A DNA stretch of 52,021 nucleotides from a virus: the IMG/VR virus record IMGVR_UViG_3300042467_001400, positions 1-52,021 of that record; one strand, written 5' to 3'. The translations under genes were made by a program, and so were the position numbers. Position 1 is the stretch's first letter. Each line of letters begins with the position of its first letter. Below the pieces are notes generated by a model that was not told where the DNA came from, made no database searches, and saw only the letters and a list, made by a program, of their open reading frames with translations. Of this stretch, positions 8,055-17,335 are shown piece by piece.

Positions 8055-8947
8055 CAGGTCACCCACTCGAAGAAGTCGTCTGGTGCGAACGGCATGGTGT
8101 AGTCCTGGGTTTTGATAACCACGTCATCGAAGCCGTCGCTGTCAAATGCAACGCTGCCAGAAAATGTTTTCCTGTCGCCTCGTCCAGCGTTAATCGTATC
8201 GCGTGCGACTGAATGATCAGGTGGTTTCGTAGGGATGGGAGCGCGACCGATCTCTGTGCGCACCTCGGTTCCCTGAAACACCAGTGGGGTCATCGACAGA
8301 ACGGAAGCGGCGATGTAAGCGCCACCGCCGCTTGAGTCCAGCGCGATGTCGCCTGTATTCTCCATCTGCGCCCTGAATGACTGCGACCCTTCCTGCGTGC
8401 TCCCGTAAGCTATCCATGTGCTGGTTTCGGTGCGCGTCACCTCCCGCCCATCGGCGGACGTGGCGGTGAAGTTCATTGTCTCCCTGACGGTGCTGGTGAT
8501 CAGCGAAGTGCCTGGCGTGTAGAACTCGTACCCTCCATCGGGTATTGCCAGACCACCAGCGAACTCGGACAGCGAGATCCTTGTTTCAGCCCGTTCTTTC
8601 ACGAGTACCGGCCCCGATGTCGAGCTGTCGTATTCGTACGTCGTCTCGATTTCAGTGATCGCATCACCGCCTGGCAGTCCCAGGCCCAGTGATAACTTCC
8701 CGACCACCAGTGCCCCGTTGATCGACGCCTGCGTGGTGCGCTTGGTTTCGATCTTTCGCACCACCACATCAGTGTTTTCTGTTGCGCCTTCCTCGTTGAT
8801 ATAGGTGAATTGCGCAAAAGTAGTGTTAGTCTGGCCGCGATCGGTACTGGTGAGCGACACCGACCGCTGCTGGTCATCCTGGTTGGTGTAGCGAATCACC
8901 ATCGTGCGCGGTGGTGAGACTGTTTCGCTGAAGGTCCAGTCGCTCAT
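8054..8947 (-). CDS. Tail-tip/baseplate protein
   Basis: 297 residues, beta-rich and Thr/Ser-rich with alternating strands (RSVSLTSTDRGQTNTTFAQF). It overlaps the upstream gene by an ATGA junction and the downstream one by TGATG. It lies in the row of genes that follows the tape measure, where siphoviruses encode distal tail and hub proteins. No catalytic motif is visible and the family is not recognised. Together with the 265-residue gene upstream it may represent a hub that is a single polypeptide in other phages. Confidence 0.6.
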   Translation of the reverse strand: MSDWTFSETVSPPRTMVIRYTNQDDQQRSVSLTSTDRGQTNTTFAQFTYINEEGATENTDVVVRKIETKRTTQASINGALVVGKLSLGLGLPGGDAITEIETTYEYDSSTSGPVLVKERAETRISLSEFAGGLAIPDGGYEFYTPGTSLITSTVRETMNFTATSADGREVTRTETSTWIAYGSTQEGSQSFRAQMENTGDIALDSSGGGAYIAASVLSMTPLVFQGTEVRTEIGRAPIPTKPPDHSVARDTINAGRGDRKTFSGSVAFDSDGFDDVVIKTQDYTMPFAPDDFFEWVT

Positions 8948-9741
8948 GATCTTGGAATGTTCCCGATATCAAAACGATTAGTCCATCCCTGCCACGTCAG
9001 CCGTGGCGGCGGCGTAGGTGGCGATTCTGCAGCGTTGTAAACCACGGTGAAATTGTCAGGCGGTTCTTCACCGTCAGTGATCGCTTCGATGCTGTATAGA
9101 TTGTCAGTCGTCAGCACCGGCCCTCTCCGCCCGAGCTTGAAGTTAAGCCCACGCACCTGCAGTTTGCCATTAGGCAGTATCCTGCCAAACTTTGCCTCTG
9201 ATCGGATCAGATCACCGATTACCTGCACGTAGCCATTGCTCAGGTCCATGCGATACCGCAAGAACCGAAACGACAGCGGCACGCTGTTGCTGTCGAGCTG
9301 CAGGCCGATCTTGCCTAGGCAGTATTGAAGAAGATTCTGGGCGCTGATTGCATACGGTGCTGTGGTGAAGAATTGTCCATTGGGCAATGACACCCATTCT
9401 TGCGGCTGCTCAACCGAGGCATAGTAAAAATCCTTCTTCTTTAATCCCTCCATCAGCGTCAGCCTGCAGCCGATCTCAATCTCACTGATCCGATCCGCTG
9501 GATTTGGCACTGCCCGCACCACGAACATCGGCTTGGGGAACCGGGTGATCAGGTTTAGCTGTGGTCGCACCACGATCAAGTTCACCGGCGTACCGCGTGC
9601 CGGGTTGACGATCCCATCCATCAGCAGCCGACCTTGGGTTTTGATCAGCCCGCTGCCGTCGCTGATGTGGTTGCTGCCAACATCACCCGAGATGCACACA
9701 CCCAGGTCGGTTGCGATGGTGGCGCGAAAATCAACCGTCAT
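8944..9741 (-). CDS. Tail-tip/baseplate hub-like protein
   Basis: 265 residues. Segments such as FRFLRYRMDLSNGYVQVIGD and LPNGKLQVRGLNFKLGRRGP recall the beta-barrel hub domains of tail-associated proteins in siphoviruses, but no motif is diagnostic. It overlaps both neighbours by four bases, so it is part of a tightly coupled translational unit with the Dit-like gene before it and the 297-residue gene after it. The role as hub or tail-tip component is inferred from position. Confidence 0.6.
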   Translation of the reverse strand: MTVDFRATIATDLGVCISGDVGSNHISDGSGLIKTQGRLLMDGIVNPARGTPVNLIVVRPQLNLITRFPKPMFVVRAVPNPADRISEIEIGCRLTLMEGLKKKDFYYASVEQPQEWVSLPNGQFFTTAPYAISAQNLLQYCLGKIGLQLDSNSVPLSFRFLRYRMDLSNGYVQVIGDLIRSEAKFGRILPNGKLQVRGLNFKLGRRGPVLTTDNLYSIEAITDGEEPPDNFTVVYNAAESPPTPPPRLTWQGWTNRFDIGNIPRS

Positions 9742-10484
9742 CGGATCTGCGCCAGATCAACGCTCACCAGCGTCCGCGTCACCCTGGCGCCGGCCACGAT
9801 CACGGGGGTCTGATCAATCACCGGCGGGGTCACAGGGAACCAAGACGCTGCAGCGGGCACGGTGGCGATCGTCGTCTCGTACCAGGTGCGGATCGTTGCG
9901 CCAGCGCCAACGGTGTTCGTCCACCCCTGGATTCGTTTCACCTTGGTGGCGACTGCCGGGCCGCGGATCACGTGCGTGCCGCTGCCGGTCAGCTCGATAG
10001 TGGGGCCATCCTCGTGGCCGTCGGGCTGTGCTGTGAGGTTCAGCGTGATGGTGCCCAGGGTGTAGGTGCCGAATGTGGATTCGTTGTCCTCAAGCGCCTG
10101 GCCGATCTCATCCTCGCGGGTGAGGATCGCCAGCTGCTGGGCAGCATCCACCAGCTCGAACGACACGCCGACCATCGCACCCAGCGCCGTGGGTTGCGGT
10201 GCGGATGTGAACCAGGCGCCCACGTTGGTCCAGGTCATGCCGCGGTAGCTGCCGCTTACCAGGACGGTGCTGCCGACGGACAGCGAGATCATGGTGTCAG
10301 GATCAGCGATCCTCAGGTTCCGCCAGGTGGTGTAGATCCCGTCGAGCGTCAGCCACTCGGCCGGCGTGAGGATGCACTGCACCGGCCAGCTGCGTGCGGT
10401 GCGACCGGTGAGGGCATCACCAGTATGAGCGAAGGGCACCTGCTGCAGCGCCTTGATCTGCAGGTTGCCGACGGTGATGCTCAC
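9738..10484 (-). CDS. Putative distal tail protein
   Basis: 248 residues from GTG 10484 (VSITVGNLQIKAL), with GGGGGTGA a few bases upstream, one of the few Shine-Dalgarno-like sites in this region. It is the first gene after the tape measure, the usual place of the distal tail protein (Dit) that caps the tube. An N-terminal tube-like beta domain (LTPAEWLTLDGIYTTWRNLR) and a C-terminal galectin-like beta domain would match Dit architecture, but the sequence is not diagnostic. Confidence 0.55.
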   Translation of the reverse strand: MSITVGNLQIKALQQVPFAHTGDALTGRTARSWPVQCILTPAEWLTLDGIYTTWRNLRIADPDTMISLSVGSTVLVSGSYRGMTWTNVGAWFTSAPQPTALGAMVGVSFELVDAAQQLAILTREDEIGQALEDNESTFGTYTLGTITLNLTAQPDGHEDGPTIELTGSGTHVIRGPAVATKVKRIQGWTNTVGAGATIRTWYETTIATVPAAASWFPVTPPVIDQTPVIVAGARVTRTLVSVDLAQIR

Positions 10485-10508
10485 CAGCTCACCCCCACGG
10501 TGTTGTCA

Positions 10509-10592
10509 CGGGTCGCCTGTCGGGTCACCTCTCGGGTCGCCTCTCGGGTCGCCTGTCGGGTCGCCTCTCGGGTCGCCTGTCGGGTCACCGGA
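10509..10592. repeat. 12-bp tandem repeat, seven units
   Basis: Seven head-to-tail copies of cgggtc(g/a)cct(g/c)t between the tape-measure stop and the distal tail gene; the last copy is degenerate and overlaps the stop codon. On the transcribed strand each unit reads GACCCGA(C/G)AGGC, so GAGAGG-like purine stretches recur every 12 or 24 nt. It is noncoding in the operon frame. Confidence 0.9.
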
Positions 10593-13500
10593 GCATCTGC
10601 TTGAGCACCTGGCTGCCGGTGGGTCCGGTCTTGGTGCTGATGTTGACGTTCCACTGTTTCCGCGCCAACTCGCCGACCTCCTGCCTCAGTTTTCCGACCT
10701 CAACGGCGAGTGCTGCATTGCTGCCGCCGCCACCCATCGGCAGAGCGGCGCCAGCGCGGCCTGGGAGGGCACCCTGCTCCTGCAGGCGGCTGGTGATGCC
10801 GGCGGGGATGACGGTGCCATTGGCGGGAGCACGCCAGAGGGAGTTGGGCGCGGCGTTGATGAGCGAGAGGCGACCACCAGCGAGTAGTGCTTCCTGGCCT
10901 AGCTCGTTCACGCGGTATTGCTCGCCGGCATCAACCGGGCCACCTGTCCAGCGGGAGCCTGGCAGGCGGGATGCACGTTCCAGCCAGTCGTAGAACACCT
11001 TGGCGGCATTGGCGGCGGACTGGGTGCGGTTGGCCACCTCGCCCATCTGATTGACCAGTGGCAAGTTGGCGATCTGCTCGCCGAATGTCTTGGCGCCTGA
11101 CAGCCACCCGGCGAAGTTCCGCGCACCCTGCGCCGCTTTAGGCGCGGTGCCGCTGGTGCTGATGAATGCGCTGGCGATGTCATCAGCCGGGCTGGATGCG
11201 TTGCTCACCGCATCACCGATCCCACCGGCTGCATCGGCGGTCTTGCCTGCTGCGGTGGCCGAGCCATCAAGCTGGCGGTTCAGTGCTTCGGTGGCGCGGG
11301 TCACGTCCTGCTGGCTGCGGCCGAGGACGAACGACCCATCAGCAGCGCGCTCGATCGCCAGCCCGGTCTGCTGCGCCACGGACGTGAGGCGGGCCTGTTC
11401 GGTAACGCTGTTGGCAGTGACGACGCCGACGCGATCAGCAGCGCCGGCCAGGGCGTTGATCGCCACCAGGGAGCCGTTGGCCTCGAAGCGGTAGCCCATC
11501 TGCGCGGCCTTGGCGCGTTCACCGTTGATCGCGGTTTCCTGCTGTAGGCCGAGGATGGCGGCCTCAATCGGTTGGGTTTGCTTGAGGGTGTTCTGCTGCT
11601 GGGTTTTGATCCCGAGGATCGCCTGCTGCAGCTCTACCTGCGCCGATGCTGCGGCGATTTCTGCCTGGCTGCCGCTGGCCTGCGCTTTCTGCAGCTCCAC
11701 CTGCGCTTTGAGGATCTCCGCCCGCTGTTCCTGAACGGACAGATCCGCTTCCAGTCGAGCCTTCTGCTGGCTGAGCTCCAGCATCTTGATCTGCAGCTGC
11801 TGTTCCTGCTGCAGCGCCTGGAATCGTGCCTGCAGCGCCTGGCGGTCCAGTTCCTGGATTTGTTTCTTGATGGCACCGATCTGCGCTTCGGATGCACCAC
11901 GCTTCTCAGCGCCGGCCAGCTCGAACTCCAGCCCGGCCTTCACCACCGCAAACCGGGACTGCTCACGATCGGCCAGCGCCTGGGACAGGCCCACCAGCTG
12001 CTGGCCTACTGCCAGCTGTGCCTCCAGGTTGCGCACCGGTGCGGTGGCGATGATCTGGTTCAGCTCGGCTTCGGCTTGGGCGCGTGCTTTGGTGGCTTCC
12101 TGCGCTCGTTTCTGTGCTTCGGTGTCGGCTTGCGTTGCGGCAGTGCTGGCCTGAGTTGCGGGCAGCAGCGACTGCAGCTGCTTGATCCTGGCGTCGGTGA
12201 GCGTGTTGCCCTGCCGTGCTGCTTCCGCCAGCCGCAGTAGCTCATCGGCGTATTCCTTGTTACCGCTGTTCCGCGCTGCAGCAGCGAGGGCCTCGAACTG
12301 CTTGGCCAGCTCCAGGCCGTTTCCGCGTGCTTCCTCCAGCGCGGCGGTGAGGTTCTTAATCTGCTCGGTCTGCTCGGTGTTCGGCGGGCCACCGGCGGCC
12401 TTCAGTTCGGCGAACAGCTTGCCCGCGGCGTTCTCGGCATTGATTGCTTCCTGCTGGAGATTCAGCAGCGCGATGGCGGCCTGCTCTAGGCCTTGCGTTT
12501 GGTTGGCATTTGCGACGGTCTCCCGCCACTTGTTGAATAGGAACGTGACTGCCTCGGTCGCACCCTTCAGGCCAGGGATTGCGGTCTGCGCAGCGTTGGC
12601 GACAGCCTTGAGCGCATCCACCACCAGCGGGCCGATGCTGGGGATTCCCTGCAGCGGCGCCAGCAGTGCGCTGAGCGCATCGGTGTTGTCCTGCATCGCA
12701 CGAGCGAAGGGTCCGCCGAGGCTGGTGAGCTCTCCAGTCTCGACACCGGCCTTCACCAGGGCAGCGGTCAGCCGGTCCTGGCCTGCAGCGGCCGACTCGG
12801 CGATCGAGCGCGAGTCAGCGGTCGAGCGGTTGTAGGTGTCAACGGCGAACACGACCGCACCGATCGCCAGCGCGAGCGGGCCGAACTTGGCGGTCAGCGC
12901 ACCAATCTGCTGCTGCAGTGCACCGGTTTGAACTGATGTGGTGAATGCAGCCCATGCTGCCTTGGCAGTGGCTAGGTCGGTGATGAACTGAGTTTTGAGC
13001 AGGGTGGTGAGCTGCTGGAAGCCGGCGATGGCGGTGGCGATCTGCCCCTTGATCAGCTCGGTGTTGAGCGCCATCACGGCGAGCTTCACCGCCAGGTAAG
13101 CCGATGGCAGGCCCAGCAGCACGCCCGCCAGCGCCTTGAGTGGGCCGGGTACTGCAGCGATGGCCTCCACAAATCCGGTGATGGCATTGATCGAGCCGGA
13201 GACGATCGGCGCCAGCCCCTTGAACGTCTCCACCGTGAGGTTGCTGATCGTGTTCTGCAGGCGCTTAAGGCTGCCGTCGATCGTGGCGGTGGCCTTCTCT
13301 GATGCAGACGCGGCGGCGCCGGCGGAGGTGCGCTGGTTGTCCAGGAACTGGTTGTATTTCTCCAGCCCGTCATTCAGCAGCGGCATCAGCGCGGTCTGCG
13401 CCTCGGTGCTGCCGGTGAGGCGAATGATCGACTCAGAGCTGGCGGCGCCCTTCTCCACCAGCTGCTGCAGGAACCCGCCGAGGCCCTTGGCTTGCAGTGC

Positions 13501-14529
13501 GGATGCGTTCCATTCGATGCCCAGCTCCTTGGCGTACTTGCTCGCGTCCTGGCTGGGCTTAAGGATGGAGACGATCGCCTGCTGGATGCCGGCAAAGGTG
13601 GAGCCGACCGGCACACCTTGAGCGGTAGCACCGGAGATGGCAGCGTTGAGCTCTTCAAGGCTGACGCCGGATGCCTTGGCGGTCGGCGCGAGGCGGCCGA
13701 TCTCCCTGGCGTATTCACCGGCGACGATCTTGCCGTCGTTCTGGGTTTGGATGATGCTGTCGGTGACCTTGGTGGCGTCCTCGGCACTGAGGCCATAGGC
13801 GTTGAGGACGGATGTGAGGCCGTCGCCTGCGGTCTGCAGATCGGTGAAGCCACCAGTGGCGAGCAGTGCTGCGGCACGCATCACCTCGGTGTTGCTGGCA
13901 GCATCGGAAAAGCCGGAGCTGGCCACGTCGTAGGCGGCCTCCATCAGCTCCACCTGGGAGACGTTGTTGTTCAGTTCGCGGGACAGGTTGGCAAGGTTGC
14001 GGCCCAGCTCGTCGGTATTCACCCCCAGGGTGGAGACTGCAGCGCGAGCGGTGTCGAACTGGCTGATCGTGCGGGGAATGCTGCTGACAGCCTGGAGCGC
14101 AGCGCCGGCAGCATTGGTGAGGGTGTTGGACAGGCTGAACGCGATGCCCTGCACCACACCATCGAGCAGCCGGAACTGATTAGCGGCGGCGGGTGCGTCG
14201 GAGGCATCGACCTTAAGAAGAGTTTTTTCCCGGCTTAGTTCAGTGCGCTCTGCTCTAAGTGCCTCTAGTTGCTTCCCTGCTTCGACGTACTCAGATGAAT
14301 CAACCTTAAGAGTTGCCCTTTGATTGTTGAGGGTTCCAATCTCTTTGATCAACGCACCTAGACGGCTGTTGATCTCGCTTATCCGATTGCCTGCCCCAGC
14401 GACTCCATTGCTCAGGCCTTTTTCCAGCCCCTGCCCAGCCTTTGCGGCCTCTTGCGGCAGCTGCTGAAACCCGCGCAGCACCTCGCTGAAATCACCACCA
14501 ACCTTGACCTGAAAATCACCGACCGACAT
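10585..14529 (-). CDS. Tail tape measure protein
   Basis: 1314 residues, by far the longest gene, lying between tail tube/chaperone genes and the tail-tip genes. N-terminal coiled coil (about residues 30-110), a conserved TMP segment at about 110-440 (ARAAVSTLGVNTDELGRNLA, STFAGIQQAIVSILKPSQDA), hydrophobic stretches near 440-480 and 545-565 that may insert in the membrane during DNA entry, then a very long Gln/Ala/Glu-rich coiled coil to about 1050. It sets tail length; by the usual 1.5 angstrom per residue the tail would be roughly 200 nm. The C-terminal KQMLR stop abuts the minisatellite. Confidence 0.92.
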   Translation of the reverse strand: MSVGDFQVKVGGDFSEVLRGFQQLPQEAAKAGQGLEKGLSNGVAGAGNRISEINSRLGALIKEIGTLNNQRATLKVDSSEYVEAGKQLEALRAERTELSREKTLLKVDASDAPAAANQFRLLDGVVQGIAFSLSNTLTNAAGAALQAVSSIPRTISQFDTARAAVSTLGVNTDELGRNLANLSRELNNNVSQVELMEAAYDVASSGFSDAASNTEVMRAAALLATGGFTDLQTAGDGLTSVLNAYGLSAEDATKVTDSIIQTQNDGKIVAGEYAREIGRLAPTAKASGVSLEELNAAISGATAQGVPVGSTFAGIQQAIVSILKPSQDASKYAKELGIEWNASALQAKGLGGFLQQLVEKGAASSESIIRLTGSTEAQTALMPLLNDGLEKYNQFLDNQRTSAGAAASASEKATATIDGSLKRLQNTISNLTVETFKGLAPIVSGSINAITGFVEAIAAVPGPLKALAGVLLGLPSAYLAVKLAVMALNTELIKGQIATAIAGFQQLTTLLKTQFITDLATAKAAWAAFTTSVQTGALQQQIGALTAKFGPLALAIGAVVFAVDTYNRSTADSRSIAESAAAGQDRLTAALVKAGVETGELTSLGGPFARAMQDNTDALSALLAPLQGIPSIGPLVVDALKAVANAAQTAIPGLKGATEAVTFLFNKWRETVANANQTQGLEQAAIALLNLQQEAINAENAAGKLFAELKAAGGPPNTEQTEQIKNLTAALEEARGNGLELAKQFEALAAAARNSGNKEYADELLRLAEAARQGNTLTDARIKQLQSLLPATQASTAATQADTEAQKRAQEATKARAQAEAELNQIIATAPVRNLEAQLAVGQQLVGLSQALADREQSRFAVVKAGLEFELAGAEKRGASEAQIGAIKKQIQELDRQALQARFQALQQEQQLQIKMLELSQQKARLEADLSVQEQRAEILKAQVELQKAQASGSQAEIAAASAQVELQQAILGIKTQQQNTLKQTQPIEAAILGLQQETAINGERAKAAQMGYRFEANGSLVAINALAGAADRVGVVTANSVTEQARLTSVAQQTGLAIERAADGSFVLGRSQQDVTRATEALNRQLDGSATAAGKTADAAGGIGDAVSNASSPADDIASAFISTSGTAPKAAQGARNFAGWLSGAKTFGEQIANLPLVNQMGEVANRTQSAANAAKVFYDWLERASRLPGSRWTGGPVDAGEQYRVNELGQEALLAGGRLSLINAAPNSLWRAPANGTVIPAGITSRLQEQGALPGRAGAALPMGGGGSNAALAVEVGKLRQEVGELARKQWNVNISTKTGPTGSQVLKQMLR

Positions 14530-14530
14530 C

Positions 14531-14956
14531 TCAGTTCACCACGACGGTTGGATTGGTCCAGCGCACAACGATCTGATCCACCACGCCGATACCGTCGCCT
14601 GGTGCGTCGCCGTCGATGGTGCTGCTGGTGGCGCCAGGCAGCAGGGTGATGATGCGCGAGCGGACCGTTTCGAGCGCTGCAGCCGTCTGCCACCCGGAGA
14701 CGTACAGCCGCCAGGTGGGATTGGTCAGCGTGCCGCCAGTCATCAGAGCCTGCTCAGCGCCGGACGGAATCGCCGTGATCACCACCTCCACGCCGTCCAC
14801 CGTGGTGCCAGGCGGCAGCTGTTCATTCCGCGCCAGCACCGCCATCGCCGGCCTGGTGGTGCCACCAGTGAAGGTGTAAGTGCCAAGCGCCGCCGCGATG
14901 GCTGTATCAGCCATCAGCCGGTCGTGGATCGCAGCGGCGGTGGTGGGTAGTGCCAT
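14531..14956 (-). CDS. Putative tail terminator / minor tail protein
   Basis: 141 residues. The pattern of an N-terminal helix (AIHDRLMADTAIAAALGTY), a strand-rich middle (TTVDGVEVVITAIPSGA) and a helix followed by strands near the end (LETVRSRIITLLPG) resembles tail terminator or neck proteins of siphoviruses, although those are usually encoded before the tube gene. It starts immediately after a CGGAAACCTGAGCC motif, only 2 nt from the ATG, and stops one base before the tape-measure start. The assignment is by fold pattern and position. Confidence 0.5.
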   Translation of the reverse strand: MALPTTAAAIHDRLMADTAIAAALGTYTFTGGTTRPAMAVLARNEQLPPGTTVDGVEVVITAIPSGAEQALMTGGTLTNPTWRLYVSGWQTAAALETVRSRIITLLPGATSSTIDGDAPGDGIGVVDQIVVRWTNPTVVVN

Positions 14957-14970
14957 GGCTCAGGTTTCCG

Positions 14971-16050
14971 TTACCGAGAGCGGCGAGGGGCCACCCGAAA
15001 ACGCCCGTAGGTGGTAGCAGTGCCCCCGGACAGAGTCGGCTGGCGAGCCTTGCCTCTGGTGATGGTTGTTGTTGGCTTGCCAAGCTGGCCGGTGCCACGC
15101 AGCTTGCGGACGCCAGCACGTCGAGCTGACTGAGCTTGTGCCGCCTGGCCGCGAGTGCGGATGCTGGCGTTATTTCTGACGGTGACGTTCTTGGCGATCA
15201 GTGATCCACCAGCGAATACGTTGGGCCCCGTGAAAGGATCATTTGAAGTGCGCTGCCTTACTTTTGCGTATCTATAACTGCCGCCTAGTCCATTTGCCCG
15301 TCCGGGAGAGTCCGGGATTCGGCTCAGCCTGCCTGGCGTAAATGGCAAAGCAGAAGATGTTGGCGTGCGGCCGTACAAATTGCTGCTGCGAACGGTTGCG
15401 TTAAGCGAGCTCCTAACTCTGGCTCTAGTTTCTTGGCGGTTTTTAACATCGTTGGAGCGATTGCGGGCAGTGCTTCGCTTAGTGCTCTTAGGGATCTTTG
15501 CGGCGATATTGCTTATCAGTTGATCCCTGCTCAGGTTGCTGGGGTTTTCAGGCCTGCCGCCTTTCTTCTTGACCTTCAGGCCGCCGGCTTTGTTCATGTA
15601 GTCCAAAGCCCTTGTGCGGGTGTCTTTGGAGTTGGCTGCCTTGACAGCGTTGACACGCTTAAACCCACCAGAGCGCTTGGGATCCGTGCGCAGCCTGCCA
15701 ATCATCCGCTCAACCTTGGCAGCATCAACGCCACGGCCATAGGTCTTCGGCGCCGTCTTTGCTTTCCCTTTCACCGCTCCCGGCTTCAGCCCCTTCGGCT
15801 TCCCGATCGTCCCTTTCGGTCCACCTTTCAGCTTCCCGACCTGGCGGGCCCTGGCGTTCCCCGATGCAGTCTTCAGCCGTCCACCGCGTGCTGTAGCGCC
15901 CGATCCGCCCTGGCCAGTGATCTTCCCTGCGTTATCTCGCGTCAGGCGGTTCTTTGCGCCCTTGCTGAATCCCTTCGTGGCTGGCCGGCCGCTGCCACCA
16001 CCACCACCGGCAAACCGGCCCCGTGCATCGCGTCTGTAGGTGCGGGCCAT
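14971..16050 (-). CDS. Highly basic hypothetical protein
   Basis: 359 residues from ATG 16050, chosen because the start MARTYRRDARGRFAGG matches a widespread phage N-terminus and a CCGGAAAACTCAGGG motif lies 33 nt before it; an in-frame ATG 54 nt upstream is possible. The protein is extremely rich in Lys, Arg, Gly and Thr (KGGPKGTIGKPKGLKPGAVK), with little hydrophobic content, and is probably disordered or nucleic-acid binding. It sits between the tube gene and the tape measure. Function not recognised; DNA-binding virion protein or internal head/tail protein are options. Confidence 0.65.
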   Translation of the reverse strand: MARTYRRDARGRFAGGGGGSGRPATKGFSKGAKNRLTRDNAGKITGQGGSGATARGGRLKTASGNARARQVGKLKGGPKGTIGKPKGLKPGAVKGKAKTAPKTYGRGVDAAKVERMIGRLRTDPKRSGGFKRVNAVKAANSKDTRTRALDYMNKAGGLKVKKKGGRPENPSNLSRDQLISNIAAKIPKSTKRSTARNRSNDVKNRQETRARVRSSLNATVRSSNLYGRTPTSSALPFTPGRLSRIPDSPGRANGLGGSYRYAKVRQRTSNDPFTGPNVFAGGSLIAKNVTVRNNASIRTRGQAAQAQSARRAGVRKLRGTGQLGKPTTTITRGKARQPTLSGGTATTYGRFRVAPRRSR

Positions 16051-16068
16051 TGCCTCGGCGCTGACTAT

Positions 16069-16102
16069 CCCTGAGTTTTCCGGCCACCACGGCAAACTCA
16101 CC
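16069..16102. promoter_or_regulatory. Divergent pair of start-site motifs
   Basis: CCGGAAAACTCAGGG on the minus strand (16083-16069) precedes the basic-protein gene, and the variant CCACGGCAAACTCACC on the plus strand (16087-16102) precedes the small gene at 16118. Each begins 32-33 nt before its own start codon. The arrangement mirrors the divergent pair at 21262-21293. Confidence 0.5.
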
Positions 16103-16117
16103 AAACGCCATCACGCC

Positions 16118-16339
16118 ATGGATGCACTGCCCCTTCAGGAACAGCTCAGAAACGAGCAGTGGCGGCGGATGATCAAAGGCGCCAGGCCGGCTGATCTGGA
16201 AAACCTCCGCACGATGGCGCTGAAGATCCTGGAGTACGCCGAAACCAACCGCAGCCTGGCACTGGTGCAAGCCCGGATGATGCTCCCCCAGCAGCAGAAT
16301 GCCCCAGCCGCCGAAGCGACCAGGGCACCTGCATCCTGA
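16118..16339 (+). CDS. Small helical hypothetical protein
   Basis: 73 residues on the strand opposite to the tail operon. MDALPLQEQLRNEQWRRMIK and NLRTMALKILEYAETNRSL form clear amphipathic helices, with a disordered Ala/Pro tail. Small helical proteins with a LxxLAxxLLE-type core are frequent in cyanobacterial phages, function unknown. Its own start-site motif variant lies 32 nt upstream and it ends 10 nt before the stop of the tail tube gene. The complementary strand frames over it have unlikely composition and are rejected. Confidence 0.65.
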   Translation: MDALPLQEQLRNEQWRRMIKGARPADLENLRTMALKILEYAETNRSLALVQARMMLPQQQNAPAAEATRAPAS

Positions 16340-16348
16340 ACGCGAGGG

Positions 16349-17188
16349 TCAGAACTCCAGCTCATAGGGCCCGTAGGCCCGCAGGGTGGTGCTGTACTTC
16401 ACGATCTCACCAGCGGCATTGGACTCCTCGAAACCGGTGAAGCGGCCGTAGCCGTAGCTGGTTTCGTTGAACCCGGTCGGGCCCACCCGCGCGTATTTAA
16501 CCATCAGGCCCTCGCGCACTGACTCCTTGGCGGAGATGCGCAGCAGCTTGTAGGCCGCGTCGCTGTGGTTGGTGACACCCTCCAGGCTCCAGGACATGGA
16601 CTTGCTGGTAGCGATCGACGTGTCGAACGACTTGGATTCGTCGTCGTAGGTGATCACCGTCTCCTCACCCTCAGACTCGCTGGGAGCGCAGTTGGTGAGG
16701 CCCAGTAGGCGAATCGGTGCATCGGTGCCGTTGAGCAGCATCGAGCTGCCAACCACTGCCCCGCTGGTAACGGTGGCCTCGGTCTGGTTGGCTGCGGTCA
16801 GTGCGTAGGTCAGCGTGAACGGCGCAGTGGTCGTCACGGCGGTGACCGTGAAGGTGCCGTTTGCAGCAGTAAACGGTGCGGGCAAGTTGGCCACGCCGAT
16901 CACGCTGCCGTTGGCGATGCCATGGGCGCTGCCGAACGTCAGTGTCACCACGTTGGATGCGATGGCAGCCTTGGTGACCACCTTGGTATCACCGGCCAGC
17001 AGCTTGAACGTGGAGCCGGTGCCATGCGGGAACACCAGCGAGGTGTTAGCCATCACCGTGGTGTTGTCGATGAACTTGCCAGCACCGAGGCCTGCGTTAG
17101 GCAGCAGGGTGGACAGGTTCACCGATCCTTTCTTCAGGACCTGGAAGAAGAAGTTGTAGCCGTAGGCCTGCGAGTAGACCGAAGACAT
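16349..17188 (-). CDS. Major tail tube protein
   Basis: 279 residues. The C-terminal region (AAYKLLRISAKESVREGLMV, GFNETSYGYGRFTGFEES, then STTLRAYGPYELEF) matches the conserved end of TP901-1-like tail tube proteins. Residues about 75-150 are a Thr/Ala/Val-rich Ig-like insertion (TFTVTAVTTTAPFTLTYAL) that would decorate the outside of the tube. No sheath gene follows, which supports a non-contractile siphovirus tail. A GGTTAAGCC element lies at 17253-17241 upstream, head to head with a plus-strand start-site motif. Confidence 0.8.
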   Translation of the reverse strand: MSSVYSQAYGYNFFFQVLKKGSVNLSTLLPNAGLGAGKFIDNTTVMANTSLVFPHGTGSTFKLLAGDTKVVTKAAIASNVVTLTFGSAHGIANGSVIGVANLPAPFTAANGTFTVTAVTTTAPFTLTYALTAANQTEATVTSGAVVGSSMLLNGTDAPIRLLGLTNCAPSESEGEETVITYDDESKSFDTSIATSKSMSWSLEGVTNHSDAAYKLLRISAKESVREGLMVKYARVGPTGFNETSYGYGRFTGFEESNAAGEIVKYSTTLRAYGPYELEF

Positions 17189-17240
17189 GGGAGCAGCAGA
17201 ACGCTTCCCTGTCAGCGGTCCCGACTGCCGTATGCCGTGC

Positions 17241-17274
17241 TAACGGCTTAACCACGGGTCGGAAACCTAGCCGT
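17241..17274. promoter_or_regulatory. Inverted pair of start-site motifs between tail tube gene and AP2-like ORF
   Basis: Plus strand TCGGAAACCTAGCCGT (17259-17274) faces the AP2-like frame; 17241-17253 (taacggcttaacc) is its partly matching inverse and faces the tail tube gene. ACGGCT and AGCCGT form the outer arms of an imperfect inverted repeat. It supports real transcription of the plus-strand ORF. Confidence 0.45.
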
Positions 17275-17335
17275 ACCCCACCCTCTCGGCGCTGCAGTGA
17301 GCTGTTATCCCCGTGGCGTGTGCCACTGCCCGCAC

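Noticed and set aside
10509-10592. CRISPR-like array
   Set aside because: Units are 12 bp and contiguous with no spacers, so it is a minisatellite.
15932-16270. Minus-strand frame of 112 codons over the small plus-strand gene
   Set aside because: Contains a run of tryptophans and no start-site motif; the plus-strand frame is more protein-like.
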